Assembly (NCBI RefSeq): GCF_003114835.2 | Contig: NZ_AP025028.1 | Location: 1,128,501 to 1,192,500, forward strand | DNA from: Leptospira kobayashii | GTDB taxonomy: Bacteria > Spirochaetota > Leptospiria > Leptospirales > Leptospiraceae | Reading direction: 5' to 3' | DNA length: 64,000 bases | Shown: piece after piece, positions 27,155 through 37,970 of the stretch | Layout: each line of letters starts with the position of its first letter | Numbering within the stretch: the stretch's first letter is position 1 | Notes under the pieces: generated by a model | Told to the model about the DNA's origin: nothing | The model's input: the letters and a program-made list of their open reading frames with translations, nothing else | Database searches by the model: none | Program-made: the position numbers and the translations under genes

Positions 27155-27808
27155 ATGAAAAAGGCCGGGAAAAAACCTTCTTCCGAATTCATTCATAATC
27201 TATACAATCTGTTATACGACGAGTTTGGTACGGTGGAAACACCTCTTACCTATTCGCAACCTCATGAATTGGCAATTGCAGTCATTCTCTCTGCGCAATG
27301 TACAGACGCGCGAGTCAATGAAGTCACACCGGAATTATTCAAAACATTTAAGAGTTTGGAATCTTTTGCCAACGCGGAGCTTACGGATATAGAAAAGAAA
27401 ATTTTCTCTACCGGTTTTTACCATAACAAGGCCAAAAATATACAAGGTTTCGCGAGGATGTTGATTTCCAAGTTCGGAGGGGTGATTCCTAAAACAATGG
27501 AAGAAGCGATTCTTTTGCCGGGGTTCGGCCGAAAGACCGCCAATGTAGTGTTAAGTGAACTTTACGGGATTTCTGCTGGTTTTGTCGTGGATACCCATGT
27601 CAAACGGCTGACAAAAAAAATAGGTTTAACCGAGGCGACAGACCCGGTCAAAATCGAAAGAGAAATGATGGAACTGATTCCTAAGGAGTATTGGAGAAAC
27701 CTTTCTCTATACCTGATATTTCTCGGTCGTAAGAATTGCCAAGCGAGGCGTACGGAGTGTTCGACTTGCTGTCTTTCGAAGATTTGCCCTTCGTATTCCG
27801 TAGACTGA
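27155..27808 (+). CDS. nth: Endonuclease III (DNA glycosylase/AP lyase)
   Basis: 217 residues, standard length. The helix-hairpin-helix LLPGFGRKTANVVLSELYG contains the catalytic lysine, VDTHVKR contains the catalytic aspartate, and the C-terminus has the C-x6-C-x2-C-x5-C iron-sulphur cluster. It removes oxidised pyrimidines in base-excision repair. Its last 128 bp are overlapped by the antisense coding frame of the next minus-strand gene, including the whole cluster region. Confidence 0.96.
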   Translation: MKKAGKKPSSEFIHNLYNLLYDEFGTVETPLTYSQPHELAIAVILSAQCTDARVNEVTPELFKTFKSLESFANAELTDIEKKIFSTGFYHNKAKNIQGFARMLISKFGGVIPKTMEEAILLPGFGRKTANVVLSELYGISAGFVVDTHVKRLTKKIGLTEATDPVKIEREMMELIPKEYWRNLSLYLIFLGRKNCQARRTECSTCCLSKICPSYSVD

Positions 27809-28499
27809 CGGTAGCAACAGGTAGTTCTTCTTCCTTTACGGATTCGTGTTTTTTTCTCCAAGAACGATTGCGATCTTCCAAATTGATCGAAACCACTTCA
27901 TGGTGAATTCGGATCAAATCTCTTTTACGGAAATACAATTCCAAGCTTCCTAATTTTCCAAAATCTTTAGGGCAGGTGATCTGATGCACATTGGCAAGGT
28001 ATCTGAAATTGGCGCGTTTGCCGGGTTCACTCAGTAAAAATATGGGGAAGTTGGGATCTTTCGGAAATTCGGTGGTGGCGAGCAGGATTTCTTCTGACTC
28101 TTTTACAAAATAAATCCAACCATCGTAGTCGAAATAATCATCCAATTTGGCGAAAGAGGAAAGATAACCTAATCCTAGTTTAACGGGACCTGTTTCAATT
28201 GCGGAATGTTTTTCCTCTTGGTAACCGTCGTAGGGAAAGTTTTGCAGTTTTTTATCGTTTTTGTCCAGGAAAGGAAATAACAGATAGGCTTGTCCGTTTT
28301 TCTTTTTGTAATCCAATTTCTCCGATTCCACCCACTGGAGGAGAGCCCCGAGTCCTCCTCTTCCTTCCCGGCTCATTTGAGTGTGAGCGTCTTTTCCGCA
28401 ATGAAAGAAGATTTTAATGGGTAGATCCGCTTCGGAAGGATGACTGAAGAGAGGAAAAGACAAAGATAGAAAAAAAAGTGCTAGAATAAGTATCTTCAT
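27681..28499 (-). CDS. Exported protein of unknown function, overlapping nth
   Basis: 272 residues from the ATG at 28499, chosen because it begins a clean signal peptide (MKILILALFFLSLSFPLFS). A frame extending to 28649 would overlap the start of the divergent UbiA gene. The body (IFFHCGKDAHTQMSREGRGG and so on) is not recognised. The final 42 codons or so run antisense through the end of nth with no stop, so the C-terminus is low-complexity and serine-rich. It is probably periplasmic. Confidence 0.55.
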   Translation of the reverse strand: MKILILALFFLSLSFPLFSHPSEADLPIKIFFHCGKDAHTQMSREGRGGLGALLQWVESEKLDYKKKNGQAYLLFPFLDKNDKKLQNFPYDGYQEEKHSAIETGPVKLGLGYLSSFAKLDDYFDYDGWIYFVKESEEILLATTEFPKDPNFPIFLLSEPGKRANFRYLANVHQITCPKDFGKLGSLELYFRKRDLIRIHHEVVSINLEDRNRSWRKKHESVKEEELPVATVSLRNTKGKSSKDSKSNTPYASLGNSYDREISGIEKGFSNTP

Positions 28500-28595
28500 T
28501 GGTGGGACTCTATGGAATAGAACGGTTGAATTGGTCCTCAAATGAACCAAAAAATCTAAAAACAGTCTAAGGAATGGGCACGTTAGTCTCCTGCC

Positions 28596-29507
28596 ATGAA
28601 CATCTTTAAAAATATTATTCTCTACGGACAAATGGTTAAACTCTCTCACACTCTTTTTGCTCTCCCTTTTGCGGGAATCTCCTTTATATTGGCATACTTA
28701 CAGTCTTCTCTGGAAATCGCAGATTTGATTCGCATCGGCCTTCTGATTGTTATCTGTATGGTGAGTGCCCGTAGTGCGGCTATGGGATTTAACCGTTATG
28801 TGGATGCGGAAATCGATGAAAGAAATCCCCGAACGGAAAAAAGAGAGATACCTTCCGGGAAAATTTCCAAACTTTCCGCACTTCTTTTCATCGGTCTTTC
28901 CGCTTTTATATTTATCTTTTCCAGTTTCTTTATCAATAAGCTGGCATTCTTATTATCCTTTCCGGCTTTGTTTGTTTTGTTTCTTTATTCTTTGACCAAG
29001 AGGTTTACCCTTTTTTGCCATTTGGTTTTGGGTCTTGCCATTTCACTCGCTCCTCTAGGGGCTTGGATCGCGATGACGGAAAGTATCGATACGATTCCCG
29101 TATTGTTTTCTCTGGGACTACTTTTTCATATCTCCGCATTTGATATTTTATATGCCATCCAGGATTCGGATTTCGACTCGAAGGAAGGTTTGCATTCCAT
29201 TCCTTCGAGGTTGGGTGAAAAAAACTCCCGCATTATCGCCGTTATTTTGCATGTGCTTTCTTTGATAGGGTTCAGTTTTGCAGGTAGATTTGCAGACCTT
29301 GGCATTTTGTATTATTTGGTTTTATCGATCATCGCATTCTTGGTATTTTACGAACATAGACTTTCTTGGAATCATCGTTCCAAAGAACTTCCACCCAGGT
29401 TTTATCAAATCAACTCCTGGATCAGTGTGGTTTTGTTTTTTGCCATTCTGATCGACAAATGGTCCGAGTTTTTAATCAAACTTTCCTCCGGAATATCATT
29501 TAAGTGA
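28596..29507 (+). CDS. UbiA family prenyltransferase
   Basis: 303 residues with about eight to nine transmembrane helices. The first aspartate-rich motif [21 protein letters not shown] is split here for length: NRYVDAEID then ERNPRT. The second is [20 protein letters not shown], at about residue 185. Both are needed to bind prenyl diphosphate and magnesium. It attaches an isoprenoid tail to an aromatic acid in quinone synthesis, either 4-hydroxybenzoate or the dihydroxynaphthoate of the futalosine menaquinone route. The stop overlaps the start of the UbiX-like gene (GTGA), so the two are coupled. Confidence 0.9.
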   Translation: MNIFKNIILYGQMVKLSHTLFALPFAGISFILAYLQSSLEIADLIRIGLLIVICMVSARSAAMGFNRYVDAEIDERNPRTEKREIPSGKISKLSALLFIGLSAFIFIFSSFFINKLAFLLSFPALFVLFLYSLTKRFTLFCHLVLGLAISLAPLGAWIAMTESIDTIPVLFSLGLLFHISAFDILYAIQDSDFDSKEGLHSIPSRLGEKNSRIIAVILHVLSLIGFSFAGRFADLGILYYLVLSIIAFLVFYEHRLSWNHRSKELPPRFYQINSWISVVLFFAILIDKWSEFLIKLSSGISFK

Positions 29508-30100
29508 AGTTAGTTGTCGCATTGGCAGGAGCAAGCGGTTCGATTTATGCTGCCAGATTTTTGCGGGCACTTTCCGAGATCCCCGGAGAATCCTACCTGG
29601 TTGTCAGCCCGCCTTCTCTGAGAATATTTTCCGAAGAATACGAAACCTCGGTTTCCAAACCGGAGGATGTTTTGGATTTTATTCAAACGAAATGGAAGCC
29701 CGATTTAAAACATAAATTTCATATCAGAAATTTTCATGACATAGGTTCCGATATTGCAAGCGGTTCCAATGTTTGGGATGCGATGGTTGTTGTTCCCTGC
29801 AGCATGAAAACAATTGCATCAATAAACGCAGGTTTGACGGAAAATCTCATTGAACGCGCCGCCGATGTGAGTTTGAAAGAAAGAAGAAGGCTTATTGTTG
29901 TGCCGAGAGAGACTCCTTATAACCGGGTGCATCTCCGCAATCTATTGTCTTTGGATGAAGCCGGGGCAATCATATTGCCTGCCTCTCCAGGATTTTATCA
30001 AATGCCGAAAACCCTTGATGATCTGGGGGATTTTATTTCCGGTAGGATCTTTAATCTGTTAGGTGTGGACGCCGGATTGTATCCGAAGTGGGTCGGCTAG
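29504..30100 (+). CDS. UbiX family flavin prenyltransferase
   Basis: 198 residues. [18 protein letters not shown] is the FMN-binding start, [15 protein letters not shown] and [18 protein letters not shown] are diagnostic, and the C-terminal [17 protein letters not shown] completes the family. It makes prenylated FMN, the cofactor of UbiD-type decarboxylases in quinone synthesis. No ubiD is in this window. The GTG start at 29504 overlaps the UbiA stop by four bases. Confidence 0.93.
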   Translation: MKLVVALAGASGSIYAARFLRALSEIPGESYLVVSPPSLRIFSEEYETSVSKPEDVLDFIQTKWKPDLKHKFHIRNFHDIGSDIASGSNVWDAMVVVPCSMKTIASINAGLTENLIERAADVSLKERRRLIVVPRETPYNRVHLRNLLSLDEAGAIILPASPGFYQMPKTLDDLGDFISGRIFNLLGVDAGLYPKWVG

Positions 30101-30323
30101 CTTACATTTAAGAATCGAGTAGTCTGTTATTTTTTTTGTTTTTTGGGCGCCTCGGATGTGTTAGATGGAGTTTGCGGGATTTCTAATCCCCGAGCGGGCT
30201 CTGCCGCGACTTCGCCTATCGGCTCCGGTCCTTCGGACGGCGACTTTGTCGCCTCGCTCTGATCCCTGGCGTGGGGGAGGGTGGGGAAGATCAAGATCAG
30301 AGAAGGAATTTTTAGAATACTAT
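30101..30323. other. Gene-free GC-rich region with multiple hairpins
   Basis: With repeat copy D this fills the only gene-free stretch longer than 300 bases. From about 30160 to 30290 the base composition is much richer in G and C than the neighbours. It contains several small stems: GGGAT/ATCCC (30176-30190), GTCC/GGAC (30228-30238) and GGCGAC/GTCGCC (30239-30253). A GGGTGGGGAA segment at 30279-30288 resembles part of the dispersed repeat. It may be a folded RNA or a degenerate repeat. A 62-codon open frame here is not supported as a gene. Confidence 0.5.
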
Positions 30324-30455
30324 CCCCGCCCTATCGACATTGGGTGGGGTTAACCACCCGCCACCCAATGAGGTTCAAATAGCATACATTATGCGATATA
30401 GCCAGTCTCTTTCGGCTTTCGCTGATTTTTTTTACAAATAAGTTCGCCTTTTTGA
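30324..30455 (+). repeat. Dispersed intergenic repeat, copy D
   Basis: 132-bp copy with the best stem of the family: CATTGGGTGG and CCACCCAATG pair perfectly over 10 bp around a 13-base loop. It begins CCCCGCCC and ends AAGTTCGCCTTTTTGAC. The middle has a second hairpin (GCATA/TATGC-like, about 30382-30394). Its tail ends 1 bp before the stop codon of the minus-strand thioesterase gene. Confidence 0.9.
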
Positions 30456-30456
30456 C

Positions 30457-30879
30457 TTACGGCTTTTCGTTCTGGATTTTGAAATTGCGAAAATGGAAGT
30501 AGGGTTTTCCTTTGTCATCCAAACATACGTAGCTGATTTCGCTTTCGATGACTTCGGCCAGTTTTCCTGTTTGCGGGTTGTTCGAAATAGCAAGTGTTTT
30601 GACGGTGACCGAAGATTTTCCGGTTTTGATGATTTTGCCGTAGATTTGGATGATGTCCCCTGCGCGTGCGGGGGAACGAAACACTACATTGTCCATGCTG
30701 ACCGTGACTATGTTCGTATAATTGATTTTCATCATTGCGAACATCGCCATTCCCTCATCAATCCAAGACAGCATTTTGCCACCAAATAGGTTGTGGTGGT
30801 AATTCAGATCGTCAGGTTGGACTAGGTGTTGGGTCACGAGATCCATAGAAGCAATTTTTGTTAAAATCTGATCGGACAT
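30457..30879 (-). CDS. Acyl-CoA thioesterase (hotdog fold, YciA-like)
   Basis: 140 residues, one hotdog domain. The segment HHNLFGGKMLSWIDEGMAMFA contains the conserved Asn-x-x-Gly-Gly and acidic residue of the YciA/BACH group, and VVFRSPARAGDIIQIYGKI is the second characteristic strand. It hydrolyses acyl-CoA esters in the cytoplasm; the chain length is not predictable. It is divergent from pyrB and its stop abuts repeat copy D. Confidence 0.88.
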   Translation of the reverse strand: MSDQILTKIASMDLVTQHLVQPDDLNYHHNLFGGKMLSWIDEGMAMFAMMKINYTNIVTVSMDNVVFRSPARAGDIIQIYGKIIKTGKSSVTVKTLAISNNPQTGKLAEVIESEISYVCLDDKGKPYFHFRNFKIQNEKP

Positions 30880-30947
30880 ACTGACCAGTAAAATTTTGTT
30901 TTCGATTTATTCGATACCAAAAACCCTTGGTAAAAGATTTCCGCCAT

Positions 30948-31889
30948 ATGTATTCTTATTCCCACCGGAACATTTTAGACACCCTCCAATTCTCAAAAGA
31001 AGATTTAGATTTTTTGATCGAAAAATCGAAAATCATGCAAAGCCTCCACGAGTCAGGGAAAGCCTTCGGCATTCTGAATGGAAAATTGCTCGCCTCTCTT
31101 TTTTTTGAGGCATCCACCAGAACCCGGTTTTCCTTCGAAGCTGCCATGGAAAGGTTAGGCGGACGAATTGTTTCCACCGTCGGATTTCAATTTTCATCCA
31201 TCTCCAAAGGGGAAACTCTTTACGATACTATGAAGATGATCGAAGCCTATACGGACATTGCCGTGATTCGTCACCCGGTGGAAGGTTCTTCCCGGATCGC
31301 TGCAGGTGCCGTTTCCATTCCAGTGATCAATGCAGGTGACGGAGCGGGACAGCATCCTACCCAGGCGATCTTGGATTTATATACCATCATTTCCGAAAAA
31401 GGCAAAATCGAAGGTTTGAGTATCGCATTTATCGGTGACTTAAAATACGGAAGAACGATTCACTCTCTTATCAATCTGCTCAGACATTATAAAGTTCATC
31501 TCTATTTGATTTCTCCGGAAGAACTGAAATTACCTGAAAATTATAAAAAGAATTTAACCGGTTTTCCCATGACTTGGGAAGAAACGACGGACATCAAAGC
31601 ATTTTGGGAATCGGATGTCGCTTATGTGACTCGTATTCAGGAAGAAAGATTTGCAGACCACAAAGAATACGAAAAATTAAAAGATATCTATAAGGTGAAC
31701 AAAGAACTGGTTCTTGCTTCCAAAAAGGATACAACCATACTTCATCCTCTGCCTAGGGTGAACGAATTGTCCACTGACGTAGACGATCTACCAAATGCAG
31801 CTTACTTCCGTCAGGCGAAAAACGGAGTGGTTGTCCGAATGGCTCTACTTTGTTTGAGTTTAGGCATACCATTCGGAGAAAAAAAATAA
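30948..31889 (+). CDS. pyrB: Aspartate carbamoyltransferase, catalytic chain
   Basis: 313 residues from ATG 30948. A TTG at 30927 would add seven; neither has a good ribosome binding site, and the ATG gives the usual family length. Carbamoyl-phosphate binding is shown by STRTRFSFE, and [10 protein letters not shown] and HPLPRVNEL complete the aspartate site. It makes carbamoyl-aspartate in pyrimidine synthesis. No pyrI regulatory gene is adjacent. It leads a short operon with the DUF2203 and dapL genes (7-bp gap). Confidence 0.95.
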   Translation: MYSYSHRNILDTLQFSKEDLDFLIEKSKIMQSLHESGKAFGILNGKLLASLFFEASTRTRFSFEAAMERLGGRIVSTVGFQFSSISKGETLYDTMKMIEAYTDIAVIRHPVEGSSRIAAGAVSIPVINAGDGAGQHPTQAILDLYTIISEKGKIEGLSIAFIGDLKYGRTIHSLINLLRHYKVHLYLISPEELKLPENYKKNLTGFPMTWEETTDIKAFWESDVAYVTRIQEERFADHKEYEKLKDIYKVNKELVLASKKDTTILHPLPRVNELSTDVDDLPNAAYFRQAKNGVVVRMALLCLSLGIPFGEKK

Positions 31890-31896
31890 GCTTACC

Positions 31897-32268
31897 ATGA
31901 CAAAACGCATTTGGAGTTTAGCGGAAGCGAAAGAAGCGCTTCCTTTGGTAAGGGAAATCACAAGAGATTATTATCTTAAATCCAGTCGGCTTGCGGATGA
32001 AATCAGGAACAAGGTATTTCCGGAGAATGTGCAGGAAGCGAAAGAAGACGAAATTTCGGAGCTGGTTCAAGCTTGGTCCAACGAGATTTTGGCTTTGGAT
32101 CTGGATGTGAAAGGGCTCTGGCTCGTTGATTTTGATAACGGAAAAGGCTATTATTGTTGGACCTGGGGCGAAGAAGATGTGTTATACGAACATGGATATA
32201 ACGACGGATTCCGTTCCCGAAAATTAATTGAAGAATCGAAAGAGGAAAAAAATGACTCGGATCAATGA
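31897..32268 (+). CDS. DUF2203 family protein
   Basis: 123 residues. The N-terminal [16 protein letters not shown] helix and the C-terminal [19 protein letters not shown] then HGYNDGF are the DUF2203 pattern. No function is known. It is tightly packed between pyrB and dapL and overlaps dapL by 17 bp, so it is expressed with them. Confidence 0.8.
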   Translation: MTKRIWSLAEAKEALPLVREITRDYYLKSSRLADEIRNKVFPENVQEAKEDEISELVQAWSNEILALDLDVKGLWLVDFDNGKGYYCWTWGEEDVLYEHGYNDGFRSRKLIEESKEEKNDSDQ

Positions 32269-33478
32269 AAACTATTTAAAACTCAAAGCAGGTTATCTAT
32301 TTCCTGAGATTGGAAGAAGAGTAAAGGCATATTCGGATGCAAATGCGGACAAACGAATCATTCGTTTGGGAATCGGTGATGTGACTCTTCCTTTGGTGCC
32401 TTCCATCGTTAATGCAATGGTCGATGCTGCAAAAGAAATGGGAACACCCGGAGGTTTTCACGGTTACGGTCCAGAACAAGGTTACGGTTTTTTAATTAAT
32501 AAAATCATTGAACACGATTATACGAAACGGGGAGTGAAGATTTCGGAAGACGAAGTTTTTGTTTCCGACGGATCCAAATGCGATGCGGGAAATATTCAGG
32601 AGATATTTTCTTTGGATAGCAAGATTGCAGTCGTTGATCCGGTTTATCCCGTTTATGTAGATACCAATGTGATGGCAGGTAGAACCGGAGAAGTGAATGC
32701 CAACGGGTATTATGAAAATATCGTTTATATGCCTGCGACGGAAGCAAACAATTTTGAACCTGAATTTCCGAAGGAAAAAGCGGACATCATCTACCTATGT
32801 TATCCGAACAATCCTACCGGCATGGTGGCAACTAAAGAGCGTTTGGCGGAATGGGTTGCTTTTGCCCGGAAAACGGGAAGCATCATCCTTTTTGATTCGG
32901 CTTACGAATCTTTTATCCAAGATCCGACGATTCCCAAGTCTATTTATGAAATTGAAGGTGCGAAAGAAGTTGCGATCGAATTCCGCTCTTTTTCCAAGAC
33001 GGCGGGATTTACAGGTACACGTTGCGCTTACATTGTGATTCCTAAAGAACTGAAAGGCAAAACATCCAAAGGAGAAGAGATCAGCTTCAATTCCCTTTGG
33101 AGTCGTCGTCACACTACCAAGTTCAACGGAGTTTCTTATGTAACTCAAAAAGGAGCGGAGGCGATCTTCTCCGTCCAAGGCCAAAAAGAAATCGGAGAAC
33201 AAATTTCCTATTATATGGAAAATGCAAGACTCATCCGCGAAGGCTTGGGAGCGAGCGGTTATAAAATCTTCGGAGGAGTGAACGCTCCTTATATTTGGCT
33301 GAAAACCCCTAGAAACCTGAAATCTTGGGAGTTTTTCGATGAACTTCTTTCCAAAGCGCAGATTGTGGGAACTCCCGGATCCGGATTCGGACCGGCAGGA
33401 GAGGGATATTTTCGACTTTCCGCCTTCGGAAAGAGAGAAGACGTGCTTTCTGCCATAGAACGCATTCAAAAAATCTAA
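32252..33478 (+). CDS. dapL: LL-diaminopimelate aminotransferase
   Basis: 408 residues from ATG 32252, chosen for the AGAGG six bases upstream; an earlier ATG at 32228 has no support. It converts tetrahydrodipicolinate directly to LL-diaminopimelate in lysine and peptidoglycan synthesis. Family hallmarks are [39 protein letters not shown] and the pyridoxal-phosphate lysine in [15 protein letters not shown]. This route is used by spirochaetes, chlamydiae and plants, so it supports the taxonomic assignment. Confidence 0.95.
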   Translation: MTRINENYLKLKAGYLFPEIGRRVKAYSDANADKRIIRLGIGDVTLPLVPSIVNAMVDAAKEMGTPGGFHGYGPEQGYGFLINKIIEHDYTKRGVKISEDEVFVSDGSKCDAGNIQEIFSLDSKIAVVDPVYPVYVDTNVMAGRTGEVNANGYYENIVYMPATEANNFEPEFPKEKADIIYLCYPNNPTGMVATKERLAEWVAFARKTGSIILFDSAYESFIQDPTIPKSIYEIEGAKEVAIEFRSFSKTAGFTGTRCAYIVIPKELKGKTSKGEEISFNSLWSRRHTTKFNGVSYVTQKGAEAIFSVQGQKEIGEQISYYMENARLIREGLGASGYKIFGGVNAPYIWLKTPRNLKSWEFFDELLSKAQIVGTPGSGFGPAGEGYFRLSAFGKREDVLSAIERIQKI

Positions 33479-33492
33479 AAAAATTTCTAGGT

Positions 33493-33539
33493 TTTTCCCA
33501 TAGCACCGATATAGTAAACAAGGTAGAGCTATGGGAAAA
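33493..33539 (+). promoter_or_regulatory. Hairpin covering the start codon of the exported protein gene
   Basis: TTTTCCCATAGC (33493-33504) and its exact complement GCTATGGGAAAA (33528-33539) form a 12-bp stem around a 23-base loop. The start ATG of the next gene (33531) is in the 3' arm, and the only AGG-type ribosome binding sequence (about 33521-33526) is in the loop. If it folds, translation would need the stem to open. Confidence 0.5.
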
Positions 33540-34517
33540 TGGAAATTTATACTCTTTGTCGCACTTGCGAGTTTGCACATCTCGCATTTGAGTGCTGTGT
33601 CCCCCGAACAAACGAACTTGGGGATTTTGATTTTTGAAAATAAAGAAAACATCAATTTTATCAATGTATGTTTGAGTAACCTCTCTCCTCCTCAAGAGGA
33701 TGCGGTGGCACCTGCCGCAGGGACAACTACGACAGACTCTGGTAAAAAAAATCTGGAAGGAAACGACTACTTTAAAATGCTAAAAGCCGCTAACCAAACG
33801 GACTTTAGCGGAAATATGTGGTATTTACAAAGTAATTATTCCTATGCATTCCGCCAGTTGCGAGGCGCGCAAGGGGAATTGAAAGCCATCTATGAAGTCA
33901 CTCTTCAAAGATACATAGAAGATGCGAGAGCTCTATTGGAATCCGCGGCACCTGCCATCATTCGTTCCAATGACAATTCTTCCAAGGCACTCCTTCGACT
34001 AGGATTTCGTGACCTTCGTTCCGCAGAAGATCTCTACACCACTGGACTCAATTCCAGCCCGCACCAATACCGTTACAAATTAACTCTTTATAAAGAGGGA
34101 ATTTTAACTCTGAGACGTGCGAAAAGATTTGCTATCCTTGCCATGATTTATTCCAAAACTCCCGATGAGGATAAACCGGAATACCAATACCGTTCTTTGG
34201 ATGATATCAAAGAAGCTCGTAGCGAAGAAAAACAAAGAAACTACGAAAAAGTAAGAGATACTCTCATCAACTTTATGGAAAACAAAAGAATGGAAAGAGC
34301 GATCGCTCCTCCGGGAAACCCAGATGCAAAACCATTGGATCTTTTGGAACAACATGATGATAATTACGGATTCATCACTTCCAAACGTTTGGATTTATTA
34401 CAAGAAGCCAACTTGCAAATCAAAGAAACAGAAGGTGCGAAACGCGAATCCGTTCCCGCCGTACCAAAGTTTGATGAACAAGGTAAGGCAACTTACGAAG
34501 AAAAACCTAAAAAATAA
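33531..34517 (+). CDS. Exported helical protein of unknown function
   Basis: 328 residues. The signal peptide is MGKWKFILFVALASLHISHLSA-like, with cleavage about residue 22. Residues 80-250 are strongly helical with repeated arginine- and leucine-rich segments, some like tetratricopeptide helices. The C-terminus is proline- and lysine-rich. I recognise no domain. It probably acts in the periplasm with the next gene, which is 5 bp away and encodes a similar exported helical protein. Confidence 0.65.
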   Translation: MGKWKFILFVALASLHISHLSAVSPEQTNLGILIFENKENINFINVCLSNLSPPQEDAVAPAAGTTTTDSGKKNLEGNDYFKMLKAANQTDFSGNMWYLQSNYSYAFRQLRGAQGELKAIYEVTLQRYIEDARALLESAAPAIIRSNDNSSKALLRLGFRDLRSAEDLYTTGLNSSPHQYRYKLTLYKEGILTLRRAKRFAILAMIYSKTPDEDKPEYQYRSLDDIKEARSEEKQRNYEKVRDTLINFMENKRMERAIAPPGNPDAKPLDLLEQHDDNYGFITSKRLDLLQEANLQIKETEGAKRESVPAVPKFDEQGKATYEEKPKK

Positions 34518-34522
34518 AAACC

Positions 34523-35161
34523 ATGCGCACCGTAGCTCTGACTCTGACCTTTCTTCTTTCTCTCTCTCTTTTAGGAAAGACCACTCTTTCTTCCAGAGAG
34601 AGAAAGAAACAATTCGATCAAAAGATCGGACTTGTTTTTGATGTAAAAGAAACTCTATCTCTACCGGAAGAGTCGGACAGAAATACCCTCAGTACAGTTC
34701 GTTCGGAAGTGGAAGACGCATACCGGGTAGGTGAAAAAATCCGAATGGAAAAAGCACTTTCCATTGCGGAAGGCGAACTTGCTTTCGCTTCCAGAAAACT
34801 TTGCATCGATTTGGAAGAAAAATCCCAGGATATTTACGAAAAGGCGCAAGGTAGTTTTCTACTGGTAGAATCGGAAGAAAAATCTTCCGGTAAAAAAATG
34901 GAATGGGATACTAGAGAAAAAATCCAAAGATATTTGATTATGGCAAAGAGCGAAAAGGATCACGCCAAAGAGTTTTATATCTCGGGCAACTACCACATGT
35001 CCTTGCATACATACAAACGCTCCATAATGTATTCTCTACTTTCCTTTTTATCTCATGGAAAGGAAATTCCGGAAGGTTATCAAACTGCTGCTAATGTTTG
35101 GGCGGAACCTGTTTGGCAATCAATTCACAAAACAAAACCACAATCCATTCGAGAAAACTAA
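34523..35161 (+). CDS. Exported helical protein of unknown function
   Basis: 212 residues. A signal peptide (MRTVALTLTFLLSLSLLGK) is followed by a charged, almost wholly helical body. The last third (REKIQRYLIMAKSEKDHAKE then YHMSLHTYKRSIMYSLLSFL) resembles a degenerate tetratricopeptide hairpin and echoes the protein encoded just upstream, so the two may form one periplasmic unit. No homologue can be named. Its 3' end overlaps the regulator gene start by 68 bp. Confidence 0.65.
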   Translation: MRTVALTLTFLLSLSLLGKTTLSSRERKKQFDQKIGLVFDVKETLSLPEESDRNTLSTVRSEVEDAYRVGEKIRMEKALSIAEGELAFASRKLCIDLEEKSQDIYEKAQGSFLLVESEEKSSGKKMEWDTREKIQRYLIMAKSEKDHAKEFYISGNYHMSLHTYKRSIMYSLLSFLSHGKEIPEGYQTAANVWAEPVWQSIHKTKPQSIREN

Positions 35162-36401
35162 AAATTTAGATTTTCATCCGGGGGAATTCGCACAAGATGA
35201 CCCGAAAGTGAAGATAGAGTCGATCTATAAACATTTTCTTCTGACTAAGGCCAGTCATTTACCTGTGGTAAATGCGGAAGGGATTTTGCTCGGACTCATT
35301 GCAAAGGAACGCGTATTGCAAGAGTTAGCTGATCTTGGTCAAGGTCGTGAAGATTATGAGTTCATTCCTACCGAAATCTTGGAAAAGGATTTGAACGAGA
35401 ATATCTTGAACTTTTTCCGGGACTCCAATCGGATTCCTGTCTTGGATCACGAAGGAAACAGAAAAGAGTTTTGGGACAAGCCCAGATTCCTCGCCGAATT
35501 TTCCAAATTGGATTCTTCGAACAAAAGAGATCCCCGCCTCGAAGAGATAGCTGCCAAACAAGAAAAGAAAAGAGACTCCCAGGATTCCATCCATTGGTAT
35601 ATGGAGTTGATTCTATCCAATTTCCCGGACGGACTTCTTTCCACGGACGTTGCCGGCAACAGTGTATTTTATAACGAAGCATTCGAAAAGAATGTACTTC
35701 CCATTCCTTTTTTCAAAGACTCGGTTCAGGTAGCGGAAAGATTTTTAAGAGATCTCAACAGGGATCTGTTTGCAAAATATTTAAAAGAAAACGATTTGGA
35801 AATCGAATCCAAAGATCATTCCGTGTATCAATTGCAGACCATAGTACAAGAGTTAGATTCTCTTGTGCGAATCGTGACTCTCAGAAAAGAAAAAAAGATC
35901 GTAGGATTTCTTTATCAGTTTTCGCACCTTTCCACCCGGTTGGAATCCGTTTCTTCTTCCGGAAATATCTTTCCCAGTTTGGAAGAGGCATTTTCATCCA
36001 AATATCCTTTGGAACGGGTTTTGGAAGAAATCGAGTCGGTTTATATCCATGAAACTCTGAAAAAAAACAGAAACAATATTTCCCATGCGGCTTCCGACCT
36101 GGGTCTTCCCCGCACCACTTTGCAAAATAGAATCAAATACCTGAAGATCCAGGAAAGATTCAAAGAAACGGATTCTGAAAAAAAGAAGCCTATCCCCAGA
36201 AAACGCGCCGAACCAAGTGCTATTCCAGTGAAAGACAAAGCAAAAACGGGAATTAAAAAGGATAGTAGCTCGAAAAAAATTCAAAAACCGAAAGGCAAAC
36301 AGGCGAAAAAAGCCAAGGTTTCTTCAGCTATTTCGGACAAAAAAACGAAATCTTCTCCTAAGAAATCGAAACTTCTTAAAAAGACAAAAAAAAGGCGTTG
36401 A
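35094..36401 (+). CDS. CBS-PAS-Fis-type HTH regulator with lysine-rich tail
   Basis: 435 residues from ATG 35094 (an ATG at 35055 is also in frame). Residues about 35-125 look like a CBS pair fragment (ASHLPVVNAEGILLGLI and NRIPVLDHEG). Residues 165-280 look like a PAS-like sensor (SNFPDGLLSTDVAGNSVFYNEAF split by position). Residues about 303-350 are a Fis/NtrC-type helix-turn-helix (RNNISHAASDLGLPRTTLQNR). There is no AAA+ domain. The last 75 residues contain 27 lysines and four arginines, like a histone-H1 tail. It is probably a DNA-binding sensor; targets are unknown. Confidence 0.75.
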   Translation: MFGRNLFGNQFTKQNHNPFEKTKNLDFHPGEFAQDDPKVKIESIYKHFLLTKASHLPVVNAEGILLGLIAKERVLQELADLGQGREDYEFIPTEILEKDLNENILNFFRDSNRIPVLDHEGNRKEFWDKPRFLAEFSKLDSSNKRDPRLEEIAAKQEKKRDSQDSIHWYMELILSNFPDGLLSTDVAGNSVFYNEAFEKNVLPIPFFKDSVQVAERFLRDLNRDLFAKYLKENDLEIESKDHSVYQLQTIVQELDSLVRIVTLRKEKKIVGFLYQFSHLSTRLESVSSSGNIFPSLEEAFSSKYPLERVLEEIESVYIHETLKKNRNNISHAASDLGLPRTTLQNRIKYLKIQERFKETDSEKKKPIPRKRAEPSAIPVKDKAKTGIKKDSSSKKIQKPKGKQAKKAKVSSAISDKKTKSSPKKSKLLKKTKKRR

Positions 36402-36549
36402 CGTATTCCTTTAAAGACCGAAGTTTTCCTTACCATATAGTAAAACATTTACTTCAACTTCGCTGTTTGTTTCACTAGCATTCCTTCTTTGCACAATGGT
36501 ATTCCCTTAATCAAAATTCTAAAAAATCTACAGTTATGTAAAATTTTCT

Positions 36550-37956
<1,407 letters not shown>

Positions 37957-37970
37957 CGAAAGGCGCCAAT

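Noticed and set aside
30165..30353. 62-codon open frame in the GC-rich intergenic region
   Set aside because: It has arginine- and proline-rich composition, no ribosome binding site, and runs into repeat copy D. It looks like a by-product of high GC content.
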